Below the pieces are notes generated by a model. It saw nothing but the letters and a program-made list of their open reading frames with translations, was not told where the DNA came from and ran no database searches. The translations under genes were made by a program, and so were the position numbers. Below, piece after piece: positions 50,802 through 62,220 of a DNA stretch of 64,000 nt (the first letter of the stretch is position 1; every line of letters starts with the position of its first letter). The stretch is from Nannochloris sp. 'desiccata' (lineage: Eukaryota > Chlorophyta > Trebouxiophyceae > Chlorellales > Chlorellaceae): NCBI GenBank assembly GCA_019044685.2, contig JAGTXX020000016.1, positions 372,001 through 436,000 of the forward strand, in the 5' to 3' direction.

Positions 50802-51635
50802 TTACTCTGATTCTGATGAGCTTTCTCCCAGGAGTTTCTCCCGAATAAGATCCCTCTCATCATCACTCAAGCTAGAAAAAGCATCAGAAGGCAATCGATG
50901 GAAGTGATCCCAATGACCTCCAGTAATAAGATCGTAGGTCGCTCCACGAATTGCCTCTTTATTTGGCCCACAGGGTCTAATATCAGTGAGATACATATAT
51001 GCAGTATCCAAATCCATGTCTGTAAACCAGTATAAAGCAGCAATGGCAACAGCAGGTGATCTGCCTAAGCCAGCGGTGCAGTGGACGTACACACGGCCGT
51101 GATTTTTACGAGCACGCTCCAGGGCGGCAACAGCAGTAGGTAAAGTTGCTCGTAAAGAATGGGGATCGAAGTCCACTGCAGGAGTGCGAATGAGTTCAAT
51201 GCCATGGTCTGAAGATGCACAAAAGAGTTCATGGAGATTGACTCCCCAATGGTGAAGGTCTTTGTCTTGCTGTAAGTTTAAGATTGCGCGGACGTTGTTT
51301 TCGTTGGCGAGATGGGCAATGTCGCCGGCGTTGCGAGGTTGACTGCCTACGATGACGTCTTCGCTAATGTAGTGATAATATAATCCTGTAAAATAGAATG
51401 TTTGGGGATTTGTGAGATGGAGTGAGGGAGAACATATATAATTTTTACTGGGAATGAGCGGTGAAGGTAATTGGAAGATGAGTAATGTATTTTATTGCTT
51501 ACCTCTCTCGGGTCTATATTCAAATGGATTATCCAGAGTTGTCCATCCCATCTTCTCTGCCATTCTTTTATTGTACTGCTCGACAGATGGGTCGGCTAAG
51601 GGCTCAGCGATGGCCATAGGGCAGGCTCTTCTCAT
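50802..51635 (-). CDS. plastid phosphoglucan phosphatase, LSF2/SEX4-like
   Basis: Exons 51503-51635 and 50802-51385 join in phase (NPFEYRPERGLYYHYISED) to 238 residues from the ATG at 51635. The dual-specificity phosphatase domain carries the glucan-phosphatase form of the active site, HCTAGLGRS with Cys147 and Arg153, and Asp in VDFDPH as general acid. It is followed by the family's unique RPCGPNKEAIRGATYDL and a C-terminal helix packed on the domain. No carbohydrate-binding module follows, as in LSF2. It removes phosphate from starch glucans in the plastid. The transit peptide may be longer: the frame extends upstream without an ATG to a possible acceptor near 51717, so a 5' exon could exist. 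Confidence 0.9.
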
Positions 51636-51919
51636 GGGAGGGCAGCTACGACGGAAGTAGGGCTGCTTTGAACAGAGCCTTCTAACCTGTGCTCGGGCTA
51701 AAACCTCCTTTCCCTATAGTGAATGAGAACGTAATGAGCTTACGGGGTGCATGTTTCCGAGAGCAGCACAAGGGTTTAAATTACAAAATCTATGTTTCGA
51801 AAATTAATTAGATTTGAGATCTACAGCGTATTGTTGATCGATTCCAAGGCGTTGCTTTTGTAACAAACTGCTTTTTCATATCCGCTTATGTACAAAACGC
51901 AATCGGAAAGGCGTATAAT
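51636..51919. other. upstream region of the phosphatase gene
   Basis: Possible missing 5' exon of the phosphatase gene and its promoter. ATG CAC CCC at about 51750 followed by GTAAGC closes the frame, but it would need a 30-bp intron, which is too short to trust. Confidence 0.3.
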
Positions 51920-52455
51920 ATGCCGCGTATAACGAATATTTTTAGGGAACGCGGCTTGGTTGAAACGAAGGCGCAATTTTGTGGGGCAGAGATGGCTCTG
52001 GATGGCTTTGAAGTAATGAGCATCTGCTCTTCGCCATTCACTTTAGATCAGATATTGTTGGAAGAGCTCTTTCTTTACTTACCCTCAAACACCCACAGAC
52101 AGCACTTTTATTTCGGCAGTCTTCCGGTAAACTGGATTCTGAATGAGGGGTGTACTCTCCCAAGAGATAAATTTAGTTCCTATTTGGACCGAGACCTCCG
52201 CTCAAAAATGCCTAAAATAACTAGTGGAGCTCTTTGGGTCCCAACCATCCATTCTATTCTGATCTTCTGAAGGAGTGTCACCACACAAAAGATATCAAAG
52301 CGTCTGAGCGAAGCTTGCGCGAGCCATTGGTGGAAGCTTTTAAAATACTTGCAGAGGATCTGCCGGGGCCAGCGTTCAGCAGCGGCTGTCTGGAGACAGG
52401 GATAGGCGTTCAGCGGCGGCTGTCTGGAGACAGGCATAGGCGTAAAATTAGGTAG
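51920..52455 (+). pseudogene. frame-broken ORF, unknown family
   Basis: The first frame (51920-52230) reads protein-like text (TLDQILLEELFLYLPSNTHR ... SKMPKITSGALW). The next frame continues it (GPNHPFYSDLLKECHHTKDI ... EPLVEAFKILAEDLPGP) to a stop at 52453-52455. One extra G at GGG 52236-52238 would join them as SGALWGPNHPFYSDLL, about 179 residues. No splice pair explains it. The end includes a 34-bp tandem duplication. Whether this is a decayed gene or a sequence error is open; no family recognised. Confidence 0.4.
52372..52439 (+). repeat. 34-bp tandem duplication
   Basis: GCGTTCAGCAGCGGCTGTCT and the following 14 bases (52372-52405) repeat at 52406-52439 with two mismatches, inside the end of the frame-broken ORF. 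Confidence 0.85.
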
Positions 52456-52623
52456 TGGCCTCGGTAAACGCACTATATTTGCAATTATAAATGTTTATTG
52501 ATTGTTGATTTTCCATTTTAGGGGTGGCCTGAAGTTGCACTTTGGTGGCTTCTCTCGACTGTAGGTCACCCCGTCGAGCTTAATTACTTTTGTTTTGTTC
52601 TTACTCGTTCTTAAATGCACAAA

Positions 52624-54069
52624 TTAATAGTCTTGTAAAGCTTTAGACAAAGGTATGATACGTTTCTCAGCTACATCAAAAGCACGGCTGCAAGAAAGCA
52701 AAGGAAAATACTTTTTCACTTCTTCATCTGCCACCGCTTTCTGCTTTTCTTTAACCCAGGAAGAACGCATTTGCACTCCCAAATCGCCGACAATCAAATG
52801 AGCAGGGCTATGATACACATTGGCAGAAAGAAGCAGCTCTTCGTCTTCTATAGGTTCTTCATTTTCCAGTGCTCGGCCCCATGAAGGCCTATCCATCATA
52901 TCGTCACTAGTGAACATATAGTGGTGCTCCATCCAAAGTGAATCAGGGCTCCCAGCTAAAGCATAGATAGTTTTAATTACCACATGGGCAAAGATTTGTT
53001 GGCCAGTCTGAGTGTCAGTATCATAAATTATCTTTGCACCGTGGCTGAGGTCGCCAGCTTTAAATGCGATTTCTTGAACTTTAGGTGCGTGGCCAGTTTT
53101 AGCGAGGAGAGAAGAGAAGAAGAAAGGAGTGCGACTTCCATGGATTTGCTTGATTCCAGCAAGGGTCTTCGAGCTTGGTTTCTTTGCGCTTGCTTGGCCA
53201 GCAAGGACGATAGACAGCGGGAGCTGGGCAGCGCCCCAGGGGGCATAGCGAGAAAGAGAAGAGCGCTGAACTCGAGATTTAGAACGAGGCTTGGCGATAT
53301 TCAGGTCAGAAAAGTCAGCTGCAATAATATTAGCATAGCATTGATCTGCGTCCCAGGCGGAAGCTATTTCTGCAGCTTCTTGGTCTTCTTCAGGAATGGC
53401 AGGAAGGCCGTGCGAGCCACCAGCACCATCAGGAGAGCCAAAACCACCATTACCACCGCTTCCAAAAGAAATTTCTACCATAGAGCTCTGTTGCTGGTTA
53501 TTCTCGAAGCCTTCAGGAGAAGGAAGCTCTTCAAAAGAGCAAGCATCGCCTTTAGAAACATCGTTGCTTCTAGCAGGCACGCTCGCTTTCTCTTCAGCGG
53601 CTTCGGCGAGGAGACTCAACCCAGGAGAGAGCATGCTATCCACTGCAAAACATCCAGCGTTTACTTCGGAATTATTATTGACTGAGGCGGCTCTCAAGCG
53701 CTCGATGGGGCTCATATAGCCGTTGCCAGCGGTGCAGGAAACCTCAGTCAAAGCAGGAAGCGAGGACTCTAAATCCAGCAAATACTGTGCAGGAAGCAGC
53801 ATTCGGCCAGCTGCAGCACTGTCATCAAGCCACTGGTAGCTCACGATTGGTATGCCTTCTTCGACAGCGAGGCGGAGCTTGTCAGAAGGAGCCATAGCAG
53901 AAAGAAGAGTGCTGAGAGTTGCCGGGTCGCAAATTAAATGAGTTGTTTCCCCACTCACGAGGCTACCGCTGTAGGGTACGTTGAATCTCTTCAGCGTCTC
54001 CTTGCCACACCTCCTCAAATCACCATAAATACCAGTAAAGGTCAGGTGATAGTGCTTGTGCTTGGTCAT
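52624..54069 (-). CDS. BRCT-domain protein with BAH-like C-terminal region
   Basis: A single exon; the ATG at 54069 (MTKHKHYHLTFTGIYGDLRR) is preferred over the upstream GTG that opens the frame. The product has 481 residues. Residues about 5-105 form a BRCT domain: FTGIYGDLRRCGKETLKRFN, SGETTHLICD and PIVSYQWLDDSAAAGRMLL give the Gly pair and the Trp of the last helix. A disordered Ser/Glu/Gly middle follows. The C-terminal 190 residues contain IYDTDTQTGQQIFAHVVIKT ... EEPIEDEELLLSANVYHSPA ... IVGDLGVQM, which recalls a BAH domain but without firm match. A nuclear phosphopeptide-binding protein in DNA repair or chromatin is the likely class. Confidence 0.75.
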   Translation of the reverse strand: MTKHKHYHLTFTGIYGDLRRCGKETLKRFNVPYSGSLVSGETTHLICDPATLSTLLSAMAPSDKLRLAVEEGIPIVSYQWLDDSAAAGRMLLPAQYLLDLESSLPALTEVSCTAGNGYMSPIERLRAASVNNNSEVNAGCFAVDSMLSPGLSLLAEAAEEKASVPARSNDVSKGDACSFEELPSPEGFENNQQQSSMVEISFGSGGNGGFGSPDGAGGSHGLPAIPEEDQEAAEIASAWDADQCYANIIAADFSDLNIAKPRSKSRVQRSSLSRYAPWGAAQLPLSIVLAGQASAKKPSSKTLAGIKQIHGSRTPFFFSSLLAKTGHAPKVQEIAFKAGDLSHGAKIIYDTDTQTGQQIFAHVVIKTIYALAGSPDSLWMEHHYMFTSDDMMDRPSWGRALENEEPIEDEELLLSANVYHSPAHLIVGDLGVQMRSSWVKEKQKAVADEEVKKYFPLLSCSRAFDVAEKRIIPLSKALQDY

Positions 54070-54481
54070 TGTAGAATTCAAAAACTTGAGTGCCGCAAGC
54101 ACAGCTCGCGATTGGTTTGCAGAGTTTAGTTATTGAGAAGCCTTTCCCTTCTTAAAGTTTACCTAAAACGATGTCTCTATCAAATTTTGAGGAAATTCAG
54201 CAGAAGGTTCTTTATTTCCAGCATTTCAGGCAAAGTCAACCCCTCAACTGACCTCAACCAATTTTTAGGCGCCGGTTGTTCCCTGCCTTGGTTTCACTCG
54301 CTATCATGCCATCAGTTACATTGAATAGCAATACTATCTAAACTATACTTCATTACACCATGCTGTAACAAAACCTTCTCTCACGAAATCAAATCAAATT
54401 AGAAAAAATTGGAAACTCGAAAATTTCTCTAGAGAGACGCTCCATGTGCCTGCAGCAGAAATCCGCTATCACTACTACCAG
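54070..54481. other. intergenic stretch between minus-strand genes
   Basis: About 410 bp, A/T-rich, promoter of the BRCT gene and 3' region of the TPR-like gene. No other feature seen. Confidence 0.35.
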
Positions 54482-55495
54482 TCACTGCGTCAACCCAGTA
54501 GAATACCACGCTAATGCTATCAACACAATCCCTGCAGCTACCCACACATATCTATTTTTTAAATACTGTGGCGGTTCATAATTTGTCCAAAATTCTTCAT
54601 CCCAAGTTTTCGGCCTCTCTCGTTTTGGCACAACTCTAGGCCGAGGCGCGGGCGCTCTCCCGCCTTTATTCGGATCCAAATCAGTTAATACAGGTATTTG
54701 TACCTTCTCCTCTTGCTTTATTTCTAATTTTGGGGCTTCCAAGATGTATCGAATTTCTGCTGCTTGCCGACGCACCGAGGGCACAGGGTGAGAGTTTTCA
54801 ATAGCCTTGCATTGGACGATACATTCTTCGTTTCTACCGCAGGCTTGATAGGCTAAAGCAAGCCACATTTGAATTTCGCCACCCAGTTGTGTAAATGGTC
54901 CTTCTTCGTTTAAAGCCGTCTCAAAGAGTTTTGCAGCAGTGTCGTATTGGCCTCGCTCGTAAGCGATTTTGCCTTGAGAAAATTTAACTGCCCTGGCTTC
55001 TTTTTCTTTGCGCAGCTCTTCTGCCCGGGTTTCTAGTTTTTCTTTGACCTTGTCTTTATATTTTTCTTGAACGCTCGTCATGTTGGCAACGCTGCCTGCT
55101 CCTAATTGCTGGGCGATTACCTCGTCGGCATCAGCTCCTGCTGCTGTTGCTGCAGAGGAAAAATATGTTTATCATTAGTTACTGAGGAATCCGCTATTAG
55201 AAAATAAATCATAGCATTCTTTGGACAGACATCTCTTCATCTATGTAAACGACCAGCCCTCCCTACCTTTAGCAAATGCGCTGGCTGCCATATCAATGTT
55301 GCCAGGAATGGCATCGTCGTCAGAAGAACTTGCAGCATGACATCTTGCCAGCCTTTTCCGCTGTTCGCTTAAAATTAATCTGCGTCGTAACTCTATCCGT
55401 TCAAGAGAATATGCTGGTCTTAATTGCGCGGAGGCCGCTGCATCTAAAGCAGTTATTGCACGGACACTGGTTGCTGAGCAATCTGCCAGCAACAT
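54482..55495 (-). CDS. plastid TPR-like tail-anchored protein
   Basis: Exons 55267-55495 and 54482-55149 join in phase (ASAFAKATAAGADADEV) to 298 residues. The first exon (MLLADCSATSVRAITALDAA ... RRRLILSEQRKRLARC) looks like a chloroplast transit peptide. A charged coiled-coil (KYKDKVKEKLETRAEELRKE) is followed by TPR-like helices: GKIAYERGQYDTAAKLFETA and MWLALAYQACGRNEECIVQC. One C-terminal membrane helix (VWVAAGIVLIALAWYSTGL) would anchor it in the envelope or thylakoid with the TPR part facing the stroma. This layout matches a family of plastid TPR proteins of uncertain role in green plants. Confidence 0.78.
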
Positions 55496-55901
55496 TTTGA
55501 ATGAAAGCGAGAATACTTCACTTGCAAGCAATGTACACTGGCTGAACAGCTCTCAAGGAAGTTTTTGATAAGATAGTACTCGCGGTGTAGCTGTAACTAC
55601 TCCTGGGTAAGGTGATCAAGGTCTTTCAACTCCAAATTTATCTGATCTTACGACCTTGTTCACCTCTTATACAGTCTGAAACTTTTGAAAACTGATTAAT
55701 TTATATCTGCAATACAATGCATGGTCTCAAGCGCCAAAACATCTGCAATTTCCCTCTTTGAATTTCAAAGTTTGAAAACCTTCAATTTTGTGGTTGGTGA
55801 CGCTACGCCCAGCACAGCACCAAATCTTTAAACTGGTTTTCTTTCACAATTCCTCGATTTTCAATAATTACTACATAAAAATAACAGTTTACAGTGATTT
55901 C
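55496..55901. other. intergenic stretch between minus-strand genes
   Basis: About 400 bp with no recognisable gene or repeat; promoter of the TPR-like gene and 3' region of the acetyltransferase gene. Confidence 0.35.
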
Positions 55902-56936
55902 TTACTGCTCGTGCAGCAATGTATCTCTTAATAGTACAGTTCTTCCTCTTCCTTCAATCCCGTCTAGACATCGCCCCCGGTAATGTGCCTCATTTGCCGT
56001 CTCTTCTTTCTCAACTGCAAATCCATGTCTACTATAGAACTTCATAGCAATCTCATTTACAGCAAGTGTATGCACATACATACCTTCCACACCCCAGTTG
56101 GTGGCTAAATTCCTCGCTTCTTGAAGCAAATTTTCACCAACACCCCGCCTTCGAGCGGCTGGCGCTGTGCATACATTTGCTAAATAAGCTGCATTCGAGC
56201 ACGACCCGATGAGCACTTCGTCAGGCATAGCACGCACAGCATGGAGATCTAGTGTACCCACTAGGGTGAGCCATGTGTTACCATCATCAGTTAGCAAAAG
56301 CTTCTCATCGGCCTGGCCAGCTTCTCCTAGCTCGGCAGTTGGGTAGAGTGCCACTAGACAGGCACTTTGTTCGCTCGTAGCGTCTTCTTTGCTATATGGG
56401 CTACTATTTGCTGCCAAAATACGATTCAACCGTGCTGCTTTGAGTAAGGTAAATTCTTCTTCGGCGATCATTGCTTGGTGAATCTGTGTACGGAGAGATA
56501 GATAAGAAATAATTTAGAAAGGTGGTGGGGGTACTTATTTTTCTTTTCTTCTTACCTCTCCAGCAAATTTGCGTTCTTCAGGGTAGGCATAAAACGACCT
56601 TGCACGCAGCCAAGATGCAGCTTCTAGTTCGTCATCTCTTTCACCCATTCGAACTATCAGAGCTCCAGTGTTTTTCAAGTCGGTAAGAGAGCTGGCATTG
56701 TTTTTTTGTTCTGTTTCAGACGCAGAAAGCCTTTTCTGATGGAAATCTGTGGCTGACACCACATGGAGACCAGAGTGTCTCCCCCTGTTGGTTGGTGAAG
56801 GTTTGCGTACAGAGGGTGTGCTGCTTATTTTTGTTCTAAAGGGACTGGAGAGACGGATAAGCGGTGGACCTATCGGTGGGAGATTTGAGCAAGGTGATGT
56901 GCTATTTATGCCTCCTGATTGCACAATGTGCGTCAT
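55902..56936 (-). CDS. GNAT-family N-acetyltransferase, probably plastid
   Basis: Exons 56556-56936 and 55902-56483, phase 0 (KFAGEIHQAMIAEEEF), give 320 residues. An N-terminal Ser/Pro/Arg-rich region of about 60-80 residues resembles a chloroplast transit peptide. The GNAT fold has the acetyl-CoA-binding loop APAARRRGVGENLL preceded by the beta strand LANVCT. The segment MYVHTLAVNEIAMKFYSRHGF is the motif B helix with its Tyr. Green plants have a small set of plastid GNAT enzymes acting on protein N-termini, lysines or arylalkylamines; which of these applies cannot be told from sequence alone. Confidence 0.85.
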
Positions 56937-57390
56937 AGATGTAGTTTAGATAGTATAATAACGCTAAATCTAGGCTGTTTACAAAAGGATTCCTCCAAAT
57001 GTTGCAGTGAGTTGTTGGAGATGTGTTCAAATTTTCAGATGTGCTACACAATGCCCACGTTCAGATGCAAAGATGGGTTCTTACGGGTTTTAAAAGCCTC
57101 GACTTCCCTCAAAATGTGTATGCATCTTGTGAGATTGGAGAAGATCACTAGGTTTGAAAAATGTTTCTTTCAAAAAAGAAAATCATCTCACTCTGAGAGC
57201 GCGTTTTAATTCAGCAGCCATGAACCCTGACAATAATGTCGCATATGCATCATAAGATAGCCGACTGTTGTTATTTAGTGTAAGGGAACGGCCTACGACA
57301 GCCTGCGTCGTCAAGATCTTGTTCTTCATAAATTTAAATAGAAACTGGTTTTGAACGACATTTCCTCTGCATTAATCGTGCCTTAATACT
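56937..57390. other. divergent intergenic region
   Basis: About 450 bp between the acetyltransferase gene (minus) and the PPI1-like gene (plus); promoters presumed, no distinct motif seen. A 96-codon plus frame here lacks any protein-family look. Confidence 0.35.
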
Positions 57391-59487
57391 ATGAGCGACA
57401 TCAAGAAAGATACCAAGGAAAATAATAAGCTGCTTGATGCTGTTGAAACTGCAGTCCCGGCACAAAAGGATGAGAGTCCAGCCAGCATTTTAAGTGTTGC
57501 CGAGGGCGAGAAAGAGAATGCAAAAGCGAGCGCTGTTGCAGCAAGTGTTACTAAAGAGAGGGCACAAATTGACCCATCTCGCAAAAGGTGAGTTAATTCT
57601 CCCGATGACCTTGCTTAAGCCCCCTAGTTGGTGAAAGTCAATTATTTTTTTATGATGGTTTTTCTGCGACTCTAATTCTTACATCAATACAATCTTCTTC
57701 CATTCTTCAGGTTGTGGTTTGTGCGTATGCCCAAGCCTCCGGAAGCCCCCTTCATCAAAGCTTTAGAGCAGGAAGTTGAAACATACCAAGCTCAAGTCCG
57801 CCTTTTCTCCGAGAGTCTGAATGTTCACAAACTCGATCGTGACGCTATCCGTGAAAATGTTCGCACCGCTCGAGACGCATTAAAACGCTGCAGGGACGCA
57901 TTTGACGCTAAAAATGCTGAAGTAAAGCCTCTCCGTGAGGCTTTACAAAGTGGCGGGCAAGCGTCTCGCAAACTCAGAGAAGAGTTTGCCGACCTGGAAG
58001 CACGCAGTGAATCTGAATTGGACACTAAGTTGGCAGCTTTGAAAAACCGTATTGAGCATGAAAGTATCCCTCTCAACGAAGAAAAGAAAATTATCGCTAC
58101 AATTAAGAAACTCGAAGCACAGCGTTCTCGGGTTAAAGAATTTCAAGCCACTGTAGGAGTTGTAGCTGAAGTACGTGCAGACGTAGACAAACTCCGTGCC
58201 GAATTGAGAGAACATGACGCTGAACTCAGCGTTCTCCGCAAAGAAAAAGACACTCAGCAAGGTATTTTAACAAAATTCCGGGAACAGGAAGCCGAGGCGG
58301 ATTCTAAAGTGGAAGCTGCGATGGCCGAGCGTAGAAAAGTGAAAGACCTTCAAGATGCAGCATATACCCGTATGAACGAAGCGCGTAAATCACAGCGTAC
58401 TAAAAATGACGCTCACTTTACTAATAGGCGTTTAAGTCGGACAGTCCGAGAGTTGATTGCAGCTGGAAAGGTCGAAGAGGCACGTGCCATGTGTGCTGAA
58501 CAGATGGAGGAAATGCATACAAAATTGGCTAGTAATGATGAATTTAGAGCACATTATTATGCGCAGTGGGAAGAGGTGAAGAAGATAAGAGCTGAGGCTG
58601 ACGAGGAAGGTGAAGAGCACTTCGGAGGCGATGATAAAAAGATTGATGCATCTTCTCGTAGTAATCCTAAAGAGTCTGTAGTGCAGCCTGCAGTGAAAGC
58701 TCAAGCTGTGATTGCTGCTGCTCTTGAAGCAGCAGCCGCAGCAGGGGTAGAAGGGGAAGCAGCCGTTGTCCACGAAGCTCCTTTAGTATCAGCTCACCAT
58801 AGTGAAAATATCTCCATGGAAGATTTTTCTCGCTTGGCTGGGGCACATGGAGCCGGGGAGGCAAAGGCCAAGAAGCCAAAGCAACAACCTAAATACATTG
58901 CCGAGCCTGTTCTGGTCCCCGAAGATAATTTTACCTTGCCTGAAGCAGTATTGAAGAAAAATGCCGAGCCTAGCACTGCAGCAGCTACCAAAGCAGCTGA
59001 GCGTGAACGCAACCGTCAACTTCAAGCGGAAGCAGAAGCAAGAAAATTGAAAAAGGAAATGGAGAAGGCCAAACGCAAGGCCAAAGCGGAACAATTAGAA
59101 AAAGAAGCCTTGGTGAAAGCGAAAGCGAAAGCTGCTGCGGCAACAGCAGAGCTCTCTGCAGCGACTGAAGCAGCAGTGGCCAGTCAGAGAGTGGCCGAGG
59201 ACAAGAACGAAAGCGGCAAAGATGATGATGAAGAAGAAGAAGAAGAGTACGATTTTGGTAATCCTGTTTTAACTGGTCCTAGAAAATCAACACAGCTTCT
59301 CAAAGCCGGTGCAACTCGCGCTGTTGCTAAACGCCCTGCTCGTAATTGGCGAAGAGGTATTCTCCATGGAATTTTCCAGCAAGGTCAAGATCTGCTTCAA
59401 GATTTATCTGACAAAGAAAATGCAATTTGGATAGCTGTGATTAGTTTGATGTTGCTCTTGCTATTAAACAGTATAATGCAGGATTAA
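57391..59487 (+). CDS. proton-pump-interactor (PPI1)-like coiled-coil, tail-anchored protein
   Basis: Exons 57391-57587 and 57711-59487 join in phase (PSRKRLWFVRMPKPP) to 657 residues. WFVRMPKPPEAPFIKALEQE after an acidic/Ser N-terminus is the hallmark opening of plant proton pump interactors. Long coiled-coils follow (about 80-310 and 430-510), with NRRLSRTVRELIAAGKVEEA resembling the conserved central block. The C-terminal membrane helix (AIWIAVISLMLLLLLNSIM) matches the family's ER/plasma-membrane tail anchor. In Arabidopsis PPI1 binds the regulatory tail of the H+-ATPase; the partner here is unproven. KEKD and AEAEARKLKKEM repeats make it highly charged. Confidence 0.8.
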
Positions 59488-59920
59488 AAAGGTTCTAGAT
59501 GTAGTAGTAGAGATGTCGTGGTTTCGAAGAGTATTGAGCTTGCGCTGTTTGTTTCTCTCTTTCTTTTTGACAATCATTATAATTATAATTTAGGATAGTA
59601 GGCCATCTCTTTTATAAACCTTTGGTAGCTTTGTAAAAGGATCGTATATATATTTTTAAGAAGTCAAAATTGGGGCATAGAAAGAAATGAAAGAAGGACC
59701 TGCTGTGCTCCGCGGGGCAGCGCCCTCTCAAAAGCCACAAATAAAACTGCATTTTCCCAACAGAAAATGGCCCTACTATAAATCTGTAAGTCTCATTCTC
59801 CACATATTTTTGAACTAGATACTGCACTAGACTCAGCAAATTAGCTTGAATATTTGACACAGATCGAATTTGAATAACTTGCACCTTGAGATTTGAAAAG
59901 AGGAAAAATAGAAGCTTAGG
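59488..59920. other. intergenic stretch
   Basis: About 430 bp: 3' region of the PPI1-like gene and promoter of the ABC1K gene. No ORF or repeat of note. Confidence 0.35.
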
Positions 59921-62220
59921 ATGAAAGTAAACACATACTTGACTTCTAAACGAAGTCTAACTATTGCTAGAGCCACAAAACCTCAGCACAATGCGTCATC
60001 TTCAGGTTCAACTTTAAACATGCGTTCTCTTAGTCCACAAGATGGAGCTAAAGAAGCACTGCAACCTCACAACAACGATGTCACTCCGCATCGTTCTACA
60101 CAGCCTGTACCCATGATCTACAAAGGCCCGCCTCAAACTCGCTCTACCCCATCCAGGCCCACCCCTAAGTCTTCCAATGCTGCCTCAAAATCACCGCCCA
60201 AACCAGGCGGTGATGGTGCACGGAACTCTACTTCTCGCGCCATTGCTGCCGGCGCGTCCCCTGCTGTAAGGAGTGGAATGAACTTGGGTGGCATGAGTAT
60301 GCCTGCTGGGGCTCCTGGATTCAGCCGTAGCATGATGGTCGCAGGCTTTGATGACGACAGCTCCACCACCACTTCTTTGCCAATGGACTACAACTACACC
60401 TGGTCAAAAGACAATTACAGCACGGCTCAACGCACAGTCGATACGTGGTCCTTTGTTTTGACGTTACGTGCTCGCTTGTGGTTGTTGGATCAAAAATGGA
60501 GCTACCCTGGCGGTCAGACCCCCGAAAAACGAGGAGCTCGTGCTCGGACTTTAGCAATTTGGATTCGTGAACGTATCTTACAGCTAGGACCAACTTTTAT
60601 CAAGCTTGGGCAGCTGTTTTCTACCCGTTCTGACCTCTTTCCAGCAGAATTTGTAGAGGAACTATCGAAGCTACAAGATAGGGTGCCCGCTTTCTCATCC
60701 GCCAAGGCAATCTCCATCATTGAACGAGAGCTTGGCGCTCCAATTGATCAGCTGTTTACAGAATTCAACCCACGTCCAATCGCTGCTGCTTCCCTGGGCC
60801 AAGTTCACGTTGCTAGACTGCCAACTGGTGAACAAGTAGTCGTCAAAGTCCAGCGTCCAGGATTAAAGCGTCTGTTTGATATTGATTTAGAAAATCTTCG
60901 TGTAGTCGCAGAACAGTTAGACAAAGGCGATGATGGCCAAGGAATCCGTGACTTCACCGGTATTTACAAAGAGTGCGCTCAAATTTTGTATGAAGAAATT
61001 GATTACATCAATGAAGGACGTAATGCAGATCGATTTCGGCGTAATTTTAGAGGCGTGGATTGGGTGCAAGTACCCCGAGTTTACTGGCAACGTACCTCTT
61101 CTAGTGTGATGACTATGGAATATTTGCCTGGACCGAAGATTACAGACGTAGCTGCGATCCAAGCTCGTGGTTTAGACCCAAAACCTATCGCCAAAAGAGC
61201 CACTGAAGCATATTTGCTTCAAATCTTAACTCACGGATTTTTCCACGCAGACCCCCATCCAGGTAGGCCAAGGCATTGTATTGAAAAACGCTTTCTACTG
61301 TACGAACTTTTCCAAAGATTATGTTGAAAACAAATAAAAATCAATGCTGTTCATTGTTTTGAAAAATATCTGCAGGTAATATCGCCCTGAGTCCGAATGG
61401 CTCATTAATTTTCTATGATTTTGGCATGATGGGTAGCATTGCGACAAATATTAGAGAGTTATTATTAGATTTATTCTATGGAATTGCTAGAAAAGATGTA
61501 GATGTCGTGCTACGAAATTTAATTTCTCTTGGGATTGTGGCGCCGACATCTGGTGGTGACAGCCTTTCTGTGAAACGCGCTTTGGCCTTTTTTGTCGATA
61601 ATATTGGTAGACAAGCGGAACAACAAGAGACTGTTGCTGCTATTGGCGAAGATTTGTTTGCTATTGCTGTAGATAGTCCTTTTAGATTTCCTGCAACGTT
61701 TACTTTTGTGCTTCGTGCGTTTGCCACTTTAGAAGGCATTGGAAAGACTTTGGATCCCGATTTCTCTTTCGCTGTCACTGCTGCTCCATTTGCACAAGAA
61801 TTACTCGATTTACAAGACGCACGGAGTCAACAGACCTTTTTATTAGAGCAGTTCCAAACACAGGCGACCGAAGTTGGGCAGGCGGCGGCAGCCATGCCCT
61901 TGAGAGTCCAGCGAATTGAAAATGTGATTGGCCAGCTGGAGGCTGGGGACCTGAAATTACGAGTTCGGAATTTAGAAGGTGAACGTGCCAATAGAAAATC
62001 TAGTGTATTGCAGTTAACTACTGTCAATGCCATAGCCTCAATGGGGTTGCTAAACGTAGGTGTGCAGCTAGGCTTGGCTGGAAAAGAGGCTGCAGCCGGG
62101 ATGGTTATGGTCCTCGCTGGAGGGTTTGCAGTGTCGGTTGCGTTGGGAATGAAGAGGGTGAAGAGGTTGGATAAATTTGAAGATGGCTTGAGAGGAAGAG
62201 GGAAGTTTCCTAGTAATTAG
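59921..62220 (+). CDS. ABC1K (UbiB/ADCK) atypical kinase, probably plastoglobular
   Basis: Exons 59921-61262 and 61376-62220 join in phase across the conserved HADPHPG-NIALSP motif, giving 728 residues. ABC1K hallmarks are complete: the KxGQ loop (FIKLGQLFSTRSDLFPAEFV, Lys228), the Ala-rich AAASLGQVH loop that replaces the P-loop, the VVVKVQRPG lysine (309), and YDFGMMG for metal binding. About 130 residues of basic Ser/Thr/Pro-rich sequence precede the domain, as in plastid-targeted members. The C-terminus has two hydrophobic stretches (ASMGLLNVGVQLGLAG, GMVMVLAGGFAVSVALGM). The family supports prenylquinone metabolism in plastoglobules and mitochondria. Confidence 0.94.

Noticed and set aside
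52984..53685. 233-codon plus-strand ORF
   Set aside because: It runs antisense through the BRCT gene, whose sense frame has a recognisable domain and twice the length.
54069..54102. Upstream GTG start of the BRCT gene
   Set aside because: A eukaryotic nuclear gene is expected to start at ATG; the first in-frame ATG at 54069 lies just before the BRCT domain.
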